Positions 7,375 through 15,268 of a DNA stretch of 25,954 nt are shown piece after piece; position 1 is the first letter of the stretch, and every line of letters starts with the position of its first letter. This stretch comes from an uncultured Clostridia bacterium. GTDB lineage: Bacteria > Bacillota > Clostridia > TANB77 > CAG-508. Below the pieces are notes generated by a model that was not told the origin of the DNA, did no database searches, and saw only the letters and a list, made by a program, of their open reading frames with translations. Position numbers and translations under genes: made by a program. The stretch covers positions 1 to 25,954 of the forward strand of contig CAKPDZ010000015.1 in the NCBI GenBank assembly GCA_934149155.1, read 5' to 3'.

Positions 7375-8598
7375 TTATTTTCTGCCTACATAGTAGTTTT
7401 TCTTGCCTCTTTTAATAATTATATATGTATCATCTATGAACATTTCATCTGTTATTGTTGTTGTTACATCTGTAACTTTTTCTCCATTTATAGAAACTGC
7501 TCCACTTTGTGTAAATTCTCTTGCTTCTCTTTTGCTAGAAGCGGCTCCAACCTTAACTATCATATCAACTATTCCTATATTGCTTTCTACATCTTTGATA
7601 TCTTGTTCATCAAATAAGTCTGAAATATCTTGTTTAGTTAAGTTTTTGAATTCATTATTAAATAAACTTTGTGCTAATTTTTCTGCTCTTTCGTATTCTT
7701 CTTTTCCATGTAAGAATGTGATAATTTCTCTTGCTAATGCTTTGTGTGCTTCTCTTAATTCTGGATGTTCTGCATTTTTATTTGCATATTTTTCAATTTC
7801 TTCTTTTGATAAGAATGTATATATTTTTAAATAATCTATTACCATACTGTCTTCTACATTTATAAAGAATTGATATAGTTTATAACTTGATGTTTTATTT
7901 TTATCTAACCATAATGCATTTCCTTCACTTTTTCCGAATTTTTTTCCTTGTGAGTCTGTAACTAATGGCATTGTAAATCCATATACTTCGTCACCTGTTG
8001 ACCTTCTTATTAAGTCTATTCCTGCTGTGATATTTCCCCATTGGTCAGATCCTGCACATTGTAGGTCTACTCCATTAAATTCATGTAAATGCTTGAAGTC
8101 TAGTGCTTGTAATATCATATATGAAAATTCTGTATATGTAATTCCTGTGTCAAGTCTTCTTCTTATTATATCTTTATCTAACATGTAATTTACATTAAAA
8201 TATTTTCCGTAATCTCTTAGAAAATCTATTACATTTATATCTTTATACCAATCATTATTATTTACAACTTCAAATCCAAATATTTTTTCTACTTGTGCTT
8301 TTAAACATTCAAAGTTGTGTTTTACTTGTTCTTTGCTTATCATTGCTCTTTCTGTTGTAGGTCTTGGATCTCCTATCATTCCTGTTCCTCCACCTACTAA
8401 AAGTATTGGATGATGCCCTGCTTCTTTTAATCTTTTTGATATTAAAAAGCTTGATAAATGTCCAACATGTAAACTGTCTGCTGTTGGATCTGTTCCTATA
8501 TAAAATGTTAGTCCACCTTTGTTTAATTTTTCTTCTAATTCTGGACTTGATATGTCTTTTATTAGCCCTCTCCATTTTAATTCTTCTACTAATGTCAT
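7375..8598 (-). CDS. tyrS: tyrosyl-tRNA synthetase
   Basis: 407 aa, class I aminoacyl-tRNA synthetase that charges tRNA-Tyr in the cytoplasm. The HIGH-type motif is HVGH (44-47, after FYIGTDPTADSL), the KMSKS-type motif is KFGKS near residue 230, and the tyrosine-site region reads 'QWGNITAGIDL'. A C-terminal S4 RNA-binding domain (VKVGAASSKREAREFTQSG, GAVSINGEKV) completes the family layout. The frame is open to an ATG at 8616, but that codon sits on the AGGAGT ribosome binding site (8611-8606), so the start is the ATG at 8598, seven bases downstream of the site. It has its own promoter; the short leader has no room for a T-box. Confidence 0.97.
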   Translation of the reverse strand: MTLVEELKWRGLIKDISSPELEEKLNKGGLTFYIGTDPTADSLHVGHLSSFLISKRLKEAGHHPILLVGGGTGMIGDPRPTTERAMISKEQVKHNFECLKAQVEKIFGFEVVNNNDWYKDINVIDFLRDYGKYFNVNYMLDKDIIRRRLDTGITYTEFSYMILQALDFKHLHEFNGVDLQCAGSDQWGNITAGIDLIRRSTGDEVYGFTMPLVTDSQGKKFGKSEGNALWLDKNKTSSYKLYQFFINVEDSMVIDYLKIYTFLSKEEIEKYANKNAEHPELREAHKALAREIITFLHGKEEYERAEKLAQSLFNNEFKNLTKQDISDLFDEQDIKDVESNIGIVDMIVKVGAASSKREAREFTQSGAVSINGEKVTDVTTTITDEMFIDDTYIIIKRGKKNYYVGRK

Positions 8599-8638
8599 CG
8601 ATGTTACTCCTTTCAAATTCTCACTTAAATTCTATCAT

Positions 8639-8667
8639 ATTATACCATATTCTCTTTTTTTTGGCAA
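8639..8667 (-). promoter_or_regulatory. sigma-A promoter of tyrS
   Basis: Minus-strand TTGCCA (8667-8662), a 17-base spacer and TATAAT (8644-8639). The leader is only about 35 bases, ruling out a T-box antiterminator, which needs about 200 bases. Confidence 0.75.
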
Positions 8668-8710
8668 TTATTTTTGAATTTTTTACAGGGCAATGTCATT
8701 AACTTAAGTG

Positions 8711-8757
8711 AAAAAAGAGAAAACTAACAAAAAAATTGTTAATTTTCTCTTTTTTTG
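8711..8757. terminator. bidirectional rho-independent terminator
   Basis: AGAGAAAACTAACAA (8716-8730) pairs with TTGTTAATTTTCTCT (8736-8750), with one G-U pair, around a 5-base loop. A-runs precede and T-runs follow the stem, so it can act on both strands. It ends the membrane-protein gene at 8766-9149. Confidence 0.8.
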
Positions 8758-8765
8758 ACATTGGA

Positions 8766-9149
8766 TTATTCTTCTTTTTTCTCATTGGAAGTCTCTTCTA
8801 TCTGATTCATCATTATTTGAATTTGACTAGTTCTTTTTTCACCAAAGATTCCCTCTCTAATGTAAAATTCTCCTAACATCAGCAAATATTTTTCATCTTG
8901 ATTTTTCTCTCCCATTCTTCCTCTTGACTTATATTGCCTTTCTAGTTTGTCGTACAATTCTTGATATTCTTTGAATTTTTGATTCTTTTTTACTTCATCC
9001 CAAATTAATAAGATTATTAAAAATATCCATCCGATTATAAAGAATAATTTAACACCTCTTGAGTCCACTCCTGTAACCCATATTATGCACGTCGCTACAG
9101 CCATCTCTGTCCATACAAGTCCATACGCCATTTTTCCAAATCCTGTCAT
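8766..9149 (-). CDS. hypothetical small membrane protein
   Basis: 127 aa, family not recognised. Two hydrophobic helices lie in the first half (about residues 8-26, 'GLVWTEMAVATCIIWVTGV', and 32-50, 'VKLFFIIGWIFLIILLIW'). A highly charged C-terminal half follows (about 52-127, 'DEVKKNQKFKEYQELYDKLE...' to 'EETSNEKKEE'), probably cytoplasmic and partly helical. GGAGG precedes the ATG at 9149. It is a single-gene unit between a clear promoter and a strong terminator. Confidence 0.75.
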   Translation of the reverse strand: MTGFGKMAYGLVWTEMAVATCIIWVTGVDSRGVKLFFIIGWIFLIILLIWDEVKKNQKFKEYQELYDKLERQYKSRGRMGEKNQDEKYLLMLGEFYIREGIFGEKRTSQIQIMMNQIEETSNEKKEE

Positions 9150-9229
9150 AATAACATCCTCCTAAAAAATTTTTTAATACTTTGTCTTCTCCTTGCTGAA
9201 AAATAGAGTTATTAATTAGTTACCTTGGT

Positions 9230-9258
9230 ATTATACTATATTATCATAAACTTTGCAA
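9230..9258 (-). promoter_or_regulatory. sigma-A promoter for the gene at 8766-9149
   Basis: Minus-strand TTGCAA (9258-9253), a 17-base spacer and TATAAT (9235-9230). Confidence 0.65.
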
Positions 9259-9288
9259 ATTATTTTAACTCTTCTTTCCCCCTCTTTA

Positions 9289-9946
9289 CTATTTATAAAT
9301 ATTTTCTATAATCCCCTCTGCAATGGCATTTGCATATTCTTCTATATTTTCATCGAACAATTTATTATCTTTATCATTAGAAATAAAGCTTAACTCAATT
9401 AAGCAACTTGGCATATTAGTGTTATTTAATACATAATAATTTGAATCTTCACTTTTAATTGTTCCGTACTTTATTCCTCTATTACTTTGAATATTAGTGT
9501 TTTCTAATTTTCCCAATATTATTTCTGCCAATTTAGTATCTGAATCTCTCTTTTGGCTATTAGCCCATATTTCAACTCCATTACCATTATCAGCACTATT
9601 TCTATGTATAGAAACAAACAAATTAGCCTTCTTTTTATTTGCAAATTTACACCTGTCTTGCAAACTTATAGATTTGTCCTTTTCTCTTGTCATAATCACC
9701 TTTATTTTTCGCTTACTATACTTATCTTCAAGTTTCTTTTTAATTAGTTTAGTTACTTGTAAAGTATCATCTTTTTCATATCTATTTTCATATGTAGCTC
9801 CAACATCAGAGCCACCGTGCCCGAGCATCAAGGCATACAATAATTTTCTTATTTTTATTTATTATATTTATAAAAGCTGCTATTATTATAACACCAATTA
9901 TTAATAAAGTTACTATAAATATTAAAAATTTAAAATTTCTTTTCAT
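9289..9946 (-). pseudogene. N-acetylmuramoyl-L-alanine amidase (Amidase_3) with a one-base frameshift
   Basis: The gene starts at the ATG at 9946 (AAGG upstream), with a signal-anchor sequence MKRNFKFLIFIVTLLIIGVI followed by '...KKIIVCLDA'. That frame then reads into ARARWL and stops. The conserved continuation GHGGSDVGA is in another frame. Removing one base near 9823 (GCTCGGGCAC to GCTGGGCAC) restores the family motif LDAGHGGSD exactly. The rest is a complete Amidase_3 (zinc peptidoglycan amidase) domain: His in GHGG, a second His in FVSIHRNSAD and the catalytic Glu in CLIELSFISN. The restored product would be about 218 aa, anchored in the membrane and acting on the cell wall. It lies 53 bases downstream of the histidine kinase gene and is probably co-transcribed with it. 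The TTG at 9840 that opens the downstream frame has no ribosome binding site. Confidence 0.85.
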
Positions 9947-9999
9947 ATTTTACCTTCTATATTTAATATTATTTATATTTATCTACATTGCTTATTTTT

Positions 10000-12123
10000 C
10001 TAAATTGTATTGAAAGTTAATTTCACTTTAAATAAATCTCCATCAAGTTTTAACTCGAATTTTCCATGTTGTAATTCAGTCAAATTCTGTGCAATTGAAA
10101 TACCAAGTCCGCTTCCCTCTGAAGTTCTTGATTTATCGCCTCTAACAAATCTTTGCATTAGTTCATCAGCAGAAATGTTAAGCCTATCTTTCGAAATATT
10201 CTTTATTTCTATTTGCACATTTGGGACCGGTTCTGTTTTGTGCACTTTTATGTCAACATACACTCTTGAATTTTCTAATGCATATTTTGAAATATTACTA
10301 TATAAGTTCTCTATAATTCTATACATATATTTACTATCGGCCATAATATTAATTTCATTTTGATTTGAATTTATTATTGGTTCTAATTCTCGTTTTTTAA
10401 ACTTATCTTCAAACTCTCCTGTTGCTTGTTTAATAAGTTCTACTATATTGATTTTTTCTAATTTCATAGCTATATTTCCTGTTGATACTTTTGAAGCTTC
10501 TACAAGATCTTCTGTAAGCTTTTTTAACCTTTGCGATTTATTTTCTAATATTTCTATATATTCTCTTGCCTTTTCATCTTGAATATTCTCTTGTTTTAAC
10601 AAATCTACATAATTAATTATTGATGTTAATGGAGTTTTTATATCATGTGAAACATTTGTTATTAATTCTGCTTTCATTCTCTCACTTTTCATTCTTTCTT
10701 GTACTGCATTTTCGAATCCATTAGAAATATCATTTAAGTATCTTACCGAATTTTTAAATACATTCTCAAACTCTTTTTCATCAAGTACATCTTTTGTGTT
10801 ACCTTCATATACATCTTTTAATTTTTTCTCTATTTGTAAATATCCCTTAAAGATTTTTATTATTTTATATAAAGCAAAACCCATTAGTCCAATTGTTATT
10901 ATTGGAAACATTGGACTATTTACGTTTATTGCTACAATCAACAGCCATACAAAAACTGTTAAGCCTGTTGTAATTATTACTTTAGCTGTTGTATTGGGCG
11001 AATATGTAATTGTATTCCAAATGTCGTTCATTTTTTTTGCAAATTTTCTGCATAGTTTTAAAAACCATAACACCACTTTTCCAGTTATAGATGTTTTTAA
11101 AAATTGCTTTGCCTTTATTCTTTTTATAATAGTTGTTAGAGTAATTATTGCACAAATATATATAGTAAAATATGCTGTTACTGCTATAGCGTTTATTGCA
11201 TTATAGTCATTTTCCGCAAATTCTAACAATATGAACGGCATACAACTAATCAACATTGCACAAAAAACTATGATTTCTATAGGGATCCTATCAAAAGTAT
11301 TAATTTTTACTATACCTTCTTCATTACCATCATGTCCTATCTCATTTGTTAGATATATAATAAGTAATAATGTTATTAGTACGCTTATTGGTAAAAATAC
11401 ATATACATTATTATTGATTGGTTCAATCATACTTAAAAATGTTGTTGCCATTTCCCTTTCTGTACTTAAATTCAGTTCTTCTGTATATGAACTATAAATT
11501 TCAAAATCTTTCGCACTTGCTGAAACATATTCAATATATCTTCCATCATCAAGTCTTGTATCAGTTCTTGTAGTGTCTGTTGTGTAATATGTAATTGAGA
11601 AATTTTTTAAATATCTATCTCCATATTGTTCAATACTTTGTGAATCTGTCTGTATGTCCCCATTTAAAATGTTAACTTTTTTGAACTTTGAACTTTGACC
11701 CTCTTTGGTTCCTGGGTTCTCTTGGTTGTATTCTGAATTTGAGGTAGAATTTATTTGTTCTTTTATTTCATCAATTGTATTTTTTCTTATATTAGTAATA
11801 GCTTTATTTTTATAAATAATCAAAAAATCCATGCTCTTTAGACTATTATAATTTGAATAATTATTTTGCACATCCAAGTAATATATATCCATATCTCCAT
11901 CTTTTACACTATCATATGAACTATTATTATGAATCAATCCTTCTGCCCTATCTTCTAATGTCATTAAATAATCATAAGCAAACTTTTCTGACTCAAAATA
12001 TTTATCTTCATTAAAATAATCTGAATTTCTTATTGCTATGCACATAACAGATAAAATAAGTATTACTGTTGATATAGATAAGACCACATAACTTAACGCT
12101 TTTAAGAATTTATTATTTTTCAT
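10000..12123 (-). CDS. membrane sensor histidine kinase with an in-frame palindromic repeat
   Basis: About 707 aa. TM1 (about residues 8-31) is followed by an extracytoplasmic region of roughly 200 residues, four or five more membrane helices (about 240-420), a HisKA dimerisation domain with the phospho-acceptor His493 (ELITNVSHDIKTPLTS) and a HATPase_c domain (N box RIIENLYSNISKYA, then FVRGDKS and EGSGLGISIA). The usual DxGxG G1 box is replaced by 'IEIKNISKDRLN', a variant I associate with some Firmicutes kinases. Residues 627-637 are encoded by a copy of the 31-bp repeat (10214-10244) set between two ATPase beta strands. The start is the ATG at 12123 with GGAGGAG upstream; it overlaps the regulator stop as ATGA. 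The ligand cannot be told; the amidase gene downstream suggests an envelope role. Confidence 0.93.
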   Translation of the reverse strand: MKNNKFLKALSYVVLSISTVILILSVMCIAIRNSDYFNEDKYFESEKFAYDYLMTLEDRAEGLIHNNSSYDSVKDGDMDIYYLDVQNNYSNYNSLKSMDFLIIYKNKAITNIRKNTIDEIKEQINSTSNSEYNQENPGTKEGQSSKFKKVNILNGDIQTDSQSIEQYGDRYLKNFSITYYTTDTTRTDTRLDDGRYIEYVSASAKDFEIYSSYTEELNLSTEREMATTFLSMIEPINNNVYVFLPISVLITLLLIIYLTNEIGHDGNEEGIVKINTFDRIPIEIIVFCAMLISCMPFILLEFAENDYNAINAIAVTAYFTIYICAIITLTTIIKRIKAKQFLKTSITGKVVLWFLKLCRKFAKKMNDIWNTITYSPNTTAKVIITTGLTVFVWLLIVAINVNSPMFPIITIGLMGFALYKIIKIFKGYLQIEKKLKDVYEGNTKDVLDEKEFENVFKNSVRYLNDISNGFENAVQERMKSERMKAELITNVSHDIKTPLTSIINYVDLLKQENIQDEKAREYIEILENKSQRLKKLTEDLVEASKVSTGNIAMKLEKINIVELIKQATGEFEDKFKKRELEPIINSNQNEINIMADSKYMYRIIENLYSNISKYALENSRVYVDIKVHKTEPVPNVQIEIKNISKDRLNISADELMQRFVRGDKSRTSEGSGLGISIAQNLTELQHGKFELKLDGDLFKVKLTFNTI
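10214..10244. repeat. 31-bp palindromic repeat, copy inside the histidine kinase gene
   Basis: Begins TGCACA and ends TGTGCA, with core GGGACCGGTTC. It is 31 bp like the other copies and in frame within the kinase gene, encoding about HKTEPVPNVQ. It differs from the copy at 12135-12165 only in the right-hand part (GTTT instead of CTGC region). Confidence 0.85.
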
Positions 12124-12875
12124 TTTCTCCTCCTTGCACATTTGGGACCGGTTCTCTGCTGTGCAATTTTATATCCAACTCCCCATATAACCTTCAAATA
12201 TTTAGGTTCCTTAGGATTTATTTCGATTTTTTCTCTTATATGTCTTATATGTACGGCAATTACATTTTCTGCTGCATAGCATTCTCCATCCCACACATTT
12301 GTATATATTTCTTCAATTGAAAATACTCTTCCTTTGTTTTTTGTCAAAAATTTTAATATATTGTATTCTGTAGGAGTCAACTTTACTTCTTTTCCATCTA
12401 CTATTACTTGTTTTAAATCATCATTTATTATTAGCTCTCCATTTTGTATAATATTTTCTTCTTTTTGACTAGAAGAGGTATCACTATCATTCCCATTATT
12501 TTCTCCGCCAAATTTAGTATATCTTCTTATCAATGCATTTACTCTTGCTATTAGTTCTACAGGATTAAATGGTTTTGTAACATAATCATCTGCTCCTACA
12601 TTTAACCCATTTATTTTGTCTATATCTTCTGATTTTGCTGATAGCATTATTACTGGTATGTTTTTGTCTTTTCTTATTTCTTCTAATGTTTCTATTCCAT
12701 CTTTGTTTGGCATCATTATATCTAATATTACTAATTGTATTTCATTTTTCTTAATTTCTTCTAGTGCCTGCTCTCCATCATATGCTTTTATTATTTTATA
12801 GTTTTCTTTTCCTAAATATATTTCAATTGCTTTTACAATTTCTTTATCATCATCTACTACTAATATATTATACAT
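12120..12875 (-). CDS. OmpR/PhoB-family response regulator
   Basis: 251 aa from the preferred start. The receiver domain (1-118) has the acidic pair VVDDD near the start, phospho-acceptor Asp52 (VILDIMMP), the LSAKS switch Thr/Ser-Lys region and 'GADDYVTKPF'. A linker rich in Asn/Ser follows, then a winged-helix DNA-binding domain ('VKLTPTEYNILKFL', 'VIAVHIRHIREKI', 'KVIWGVGYKI'). An ATG at 12896 is in frame but lies almost on the predicted transcription start. The ATG at 12875 gives the usual MYNILVVDDD beginning with GGG upstream. After the conserved GVGYKI the last about 14 residues (AQQRTGPKCARRRK) come from a 31-bp repeat copy plus the kinase ribosome binding site. The stop overlaps the kinase start. 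Confidence 0.95.
   Translation of the reverse strand: MYNILVVDDDKEIVKAIEIYLGKENYKIIKAYDGEQALEEIKKNEIQLVILDIMMPNKDGIETLEEIRKDKNIPVIMLSAKSEDIDKINGLNVGADDYVTKPFNPVELIARVNALIRRYTKFGGENNGNDSDTSSSQKEENIIQNGELIINDDLKQVIVDGKEVKLTPTEYNILKFLTKNKGRVFSIEEIYTNVWDGECYAAENVIAVHIRHIREKIEINPKEPKYLKVIWGVGYKIAQQRTGPKCARRRK
12135..12165. repeat. 31-bp palindromic repeat, copy in the 3' end of the response regulator gene
   Basis: TGCACA ... GGGACCGGTTC ... TGTGCA. It is in frame, encodes residues 238-247 of the regulator, and ends a few bases before the GGAGGAG ribosome binding site of the kinase gene. Confidence 0.85.
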
Positions 12876-12900
12876 TTTTCTTTTCCCTTTCTTCATCTAT

Positions 12901-12906
12901 ATTATA
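12901..12906 (-). promoter_or_regulatory. -10 box of the two-component operon promoter
   Basis: Minus-strand TATAAT (12906-12901), with only a poor -35 match (TTTCAT) 16 bases upstream. A weak -35 fits a promoter needing an activator, possibly the regulator itself. The leader would be about 18 bases and includes the GGG ribosome binding site of the 12875 start. Confidence 0.5.
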
Positions 12907-12955
12907 ACAGATTTTTATTAATATGAAATAAAGAAAATATTAAGTTTTTATTAAT

Positions 12956-13002
12956 TTACAAAAATAGGAGAAAATCTCAAATATATAGACTTTCTCCTAT
13001 TT
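12956..13002. terminator. terminator of the HAD-like gene
   Basis: AAATAGGAGAAA (12962-12973) and TTTCTCCTATTT (12991-13002) are exact 12-base inverted repeats around a 17-base loop, followed on the minus strand by a short T-rich run (TTTTTG). Confidence 0.75.
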
Positions 13003-13028
13003 ATGTTCTAATTTTTATTAAATATATA

Positions 13029-13469
13029 TTATAATATTCTTCTTCTTTTTAATTCATCTGATAATTTTCCAAAATTATTCATATCAAAAATATACCCTTC
13101 CATGCCACATTTTTTGGCAACTTGTATATTCTTTTCAATATCATCTATAAAAAAGCATTCTTGTGGAATTAATTCAAATTTTTCAAATAGTCTATAATAT
13201 ATTTCTTTATTTATTGACATTTTTGTATACCATTGCATTACTTCTTCTACACTATTTTTTAAATTTTCTGGTAATTTTTCTTTAAATAATGGAATAGCTT
13301 CTTGACAACTCATTGAACCATCATCTAGCTTAAGCCACTCTTTAGATTTGAAAATCACTTTTTTTAATATCTCTTGCTCTTCTTTATTATCCGAATAATT
13401 TGCTACAATTTTATCTTCATTCCATTCTACTAGAACATTTCCAAAGTCAAATATTATATTTTTTATCAT
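13029..13469 (-). CDS. HAD-superfamily protein with apparent internal deletion
   Basis: 146 aa against about 200 for related haloacid-dehalogenase phosphatases of the YihX type. Motif I is present as IIFDFGNV (Asp8; the second Asp position is Asn, common in this subgroup) and motif IV as CFFIDD (Asp109-Asp110). Between residues about 84 and 88 the sequence jumps from the end of the helical cap region ('VMQWYTKM') straight to 'NKEIYYRLFEKFEL', which normally follows the KPD of motif III. Motif II (Ser/Thr) and the motif III lysine are therefore absent, about 60 residues of core fold are missing, and phosphatase activity is unlikely. The frame is otherwise clean, with AGGAG before the ATG at 13469 and a terminator behind, so it may still be expressed. 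Confidence 0.75.
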   Translation of the reverse strand: MIKNIIFDFGNVLVEWNEDKIVANYSDNKEEQEILKKVIFKSKEWLKLDDGSMSCQEAIPLFKEKLPENLKNSVEEVMQWYTKMSINKEIYYRLFEKFELIPQECFFIDDIEKNIQVAKKCGMEGYIFDMNNFGKLSDELKRRRIL

Positions 13470-13549
13470 TGCTTTTTCTCCTAATATTTTTCAATCACGC
13501 TTATATTATCAAAAAAATCAAAAAATAAAAGCTTTAGACCGAACCTTAT

Positions 13550-14137
13550 TTATATATAACTTTCTTTATTATTCAACATTGCTATTATATCTTTTAATTT
13601 AGGATTATTTCGTTTAGAATATTTTTTAAGTAAACCTTTATACTCTAGATTAAGCCCATCTATATTTTTAAAATCTTCTGGCTTTATTATCTTAGGTAGT
13701 TCTGCTACTGATGTTACTCCTGCTGATTTTAAAACATGTTTTACAAATTCAGCACAATAGAAATTGTTTTTTCTTTTAATTTTCTTTTTTATGCTTACAC
13801 ATATAAGTCCTAATATATTAAAACTGTATTTTTGTTTATGTATATTAAAATGATTTATAATTTTTCCTAATCTTTCATATTGCTCATTTTCAATACTTAG
13901 TGAATATATTTCTGTTCTTGTATTTTTAAATCTCTTAAAAGTGCCATATTTTATATTTTCATGGACAAATCCTCCCCAAAATGGATTATATGGATTTAGC
14001 CTTCCAAAGCTGTACATTTCTTCTAAATTTTCATCTAATGATATTGAAATATGTGAAAATTCATCTTTTGTATAATATTTAATTATTGTTGATAAGGCTG
14101 TTCCTGTGTGTGTTAATATAATATAGATTTTTTTCAT
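13550..14137 (-). CDS. permuted NlpC/P60-like (YiiX-type) cysteine hydrolase
   Basis: 195 aa. The pattern 'STIIKYYTKDEFSHISISLDENLEEMYSFGR' puts His29 early, and Cys128 in NFYCAEFVKHVL lies late. This is the order of circularly permuted papain-like enzymes (YiiX / NlpC-P60 permuted class), which act as peptidases or on lipids and peptidoglycan. It has no signal peptide or membrane helix, so it may act in the cytoplasm or be released otherwise; the substrate is unknown. The ATG at 14137 has AAAGG upstream. It lies 77 bases after the VanY-type gene. Confidence 0.65.
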   Translation of the reverse strand: MKKIYIILTHTGTALSTIIKYYTKDEFSHISISLDENLEEMYSFGRLNPYNPFWGGFVHENIKYGTFKRFKNTRTEIYSLSIENEQYERLGKIINHFNIHKQKYSFNILGLICVSIKKKIKRKNNFYCAEFVKHVLKSAGVTSVAELPKIIKPEDFKNIDGLNLEYKGLLKKYSKRNNPKLKDIIAMLNNKESYI

Positions 14138-14214
14138 TGTTTACCTTTCTTGTTTTTATTATTGTAGTATATTATTTGTGGTTCATTTATAGTTCCTTTG
14201 TGGTTTGATAACTT

Positions 14215-15090
14215 TTAATGTGTTTTTAAATATTGTATGTATTCTTCTAGACACATATTCAATTCATTCATTTTTTTTGCATGTTCTACACCAACATATC
14301 TCCAATGCCATGATTCATATGATATTTTTGTGATATCTTCTTTGTCTTTTGGATACCTTAATATAAAACCATAATTTTCTGCATTTTTTTGTAACCATTT
14401 AAATCCATCTAATTTTTCAAATCCATTATCTACTTTGTTGAAGTCTACTGCAAGTCCTAAATTGTGGTCACTTGAACCTGGCTTATTTATATATTCATTT
14501 GTCAATTCTTCCGCCTCGTCTTGTGTTTTTCCTTCTTGTAAATATTTTTTTAAGCTTGCATCATATAGTTCTTTTTGTCTTGCTACGCTTCTATATGCTG
14601 ATTGTATCCAAATATTGGTTATTCCATCCATTTTCATTTGATTCATCATGTCATTTAATTCTCCAATTGCTCTGGCATCAAATTGTCTTGTTTTGTCTAT
14701 GTTTTCTACTTTTACTGTAAAATTTTCTGGTAATAAGTTTTCGTAATTCGCAAGAGTTAGTCTCCAATCTGTTATTTCTTTTTCTGGTTGTTGTTCTTGC
14801 TTTTGGTTCTGATTTTGATTTTGGCTTTGCTCATTTGCTTGTTCTTCTTCAACTTTGTTTTCTTCTTGTTCTGATGCTGTTTGTTCTACTTGATTTGTTG
14901 TTGTTTCTACTGTTGTTTTGTTTTTTGATTTTTTTACTATTATTGTGATTAATATAATTATTATTAATATTATTATTGCAATTTTTCTTTTATTTAGTTG
15001 TTTTCTTTTATTATTTGTTTTAATGCTTGTTTTTTTCTTTAACCTTTTTCCTTTGGTATTATGATGTTTTCCCCTTGGTACTTTTTTCAT
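14215..15090 (-). CDS. D-alanyl-D-alanine carboxypeptidase, VanY type (peptidase M15B)
   Basis: 291 aa. A basic cytoplasmic tail (1-36) is followed by one membrane helix (about 37-52), then a low-complexity Thr/Glu/Gln linker (about 58-104, including QNQNQNQKQEQQ) that would span the wall, then the M15B zinc domain. The zinc ligands and catalytic residues are visible: His209 and Asp216 in SSDHNLGLAVDF, then Glu259 and His262 in SYESWHWRYVG; Arg167 in QSAYRS is also conserved. The reaction is removal of the terminal D-Ala from peptidoglycan stem peptides outside the membrane. The start at 15090 has GAGGT upstream. The tandem palindromic repeats at 15193-15256 lie just upstream. VanY-type enzymes usually act in ordinary wall maturation; nothing else of a van cluster is nearby. 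Confidence 0.9.
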   Translation of the reverse strand: MKKVPRGKHHNTKGKRLKKKTSIKTNNKRKQLNKRKIAIIILIIIILITIIVKKSKNKTTVETTTNQVEQTASEQEENKVEEEQANEQSQNQNQNQKQEQQPEKEITDWRLTLANYENLLPENFTVKVENIDKTRQFDARAIGELNDMMNQMKMDGITNIWIQSAYRSVARQKELYDASLKKYLQEGKTQDEAEELTNEYINKPGSSDHNLGLAVDFNKVDNGFEKLDGFKWLQKNAENYGFILRYPKDKEDITKISYESWHWRYVGVEHAKKMNELNMCLEEYIQYLKTH

Positions 15091-15192
15091 TTATCCTACC
15101 TCTTTTCAAGATATTTTATTTACCTCGTTTTTATTGTACTATAACATCTTTAAAAATGCAATAATAGTTCGGCTAGATTTTTACATATTTTT

Positions 15193-15256
15193 TGCACATT
15201 TGGAACCGGTTCTCTGCTGTGCAAATGCACATTTAGGAACCGGTCCCAAATGTGCA
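15193..15256. repeat. tandem pair of 31-bp palindromic repeats
   Basis: Two units, 15193-15223 and 15226-15256, separated by two bases, lie between the BspA-like stop and the VanY-type start. The first has the same right half (CTCTGCTGTGCA) as the copy in the response regulator. The second is in the opposite sense and almost a full palindrome, with arms TGCACATTT and AAATGTGCA and an ACCGGT centre. On the plus strand the second unit is followed by TTTTTT, so it could end plus-strand transcripts. Confidence 0.85.
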
Positions 15257-15268
15257 TTTTTTCTATTC

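Noticed and set aside
8599..8710. T-box riboswitch upstream of tyrS
   Set aside because: The promoter lies about 35 bases before the start codon, leaving no room; no T-box sequence or antiterminator was seen.
9289..9840. Amidase read as an intact gene starting at TTG 9840
   Set aside because: No ribosome binding site, and the signal-anchor plus first half of the DAGHGG motif are present upstream in another frame, so a frameshifted longer gene explains the data better.
14215..15090. The VanY-type gene as part of a vancomycin-resistance cluster
   Set aside because: No vanH, ligase or vanX-type gene is nearby, and the two-component system lies beyond several unrelated genes with its own promoter.
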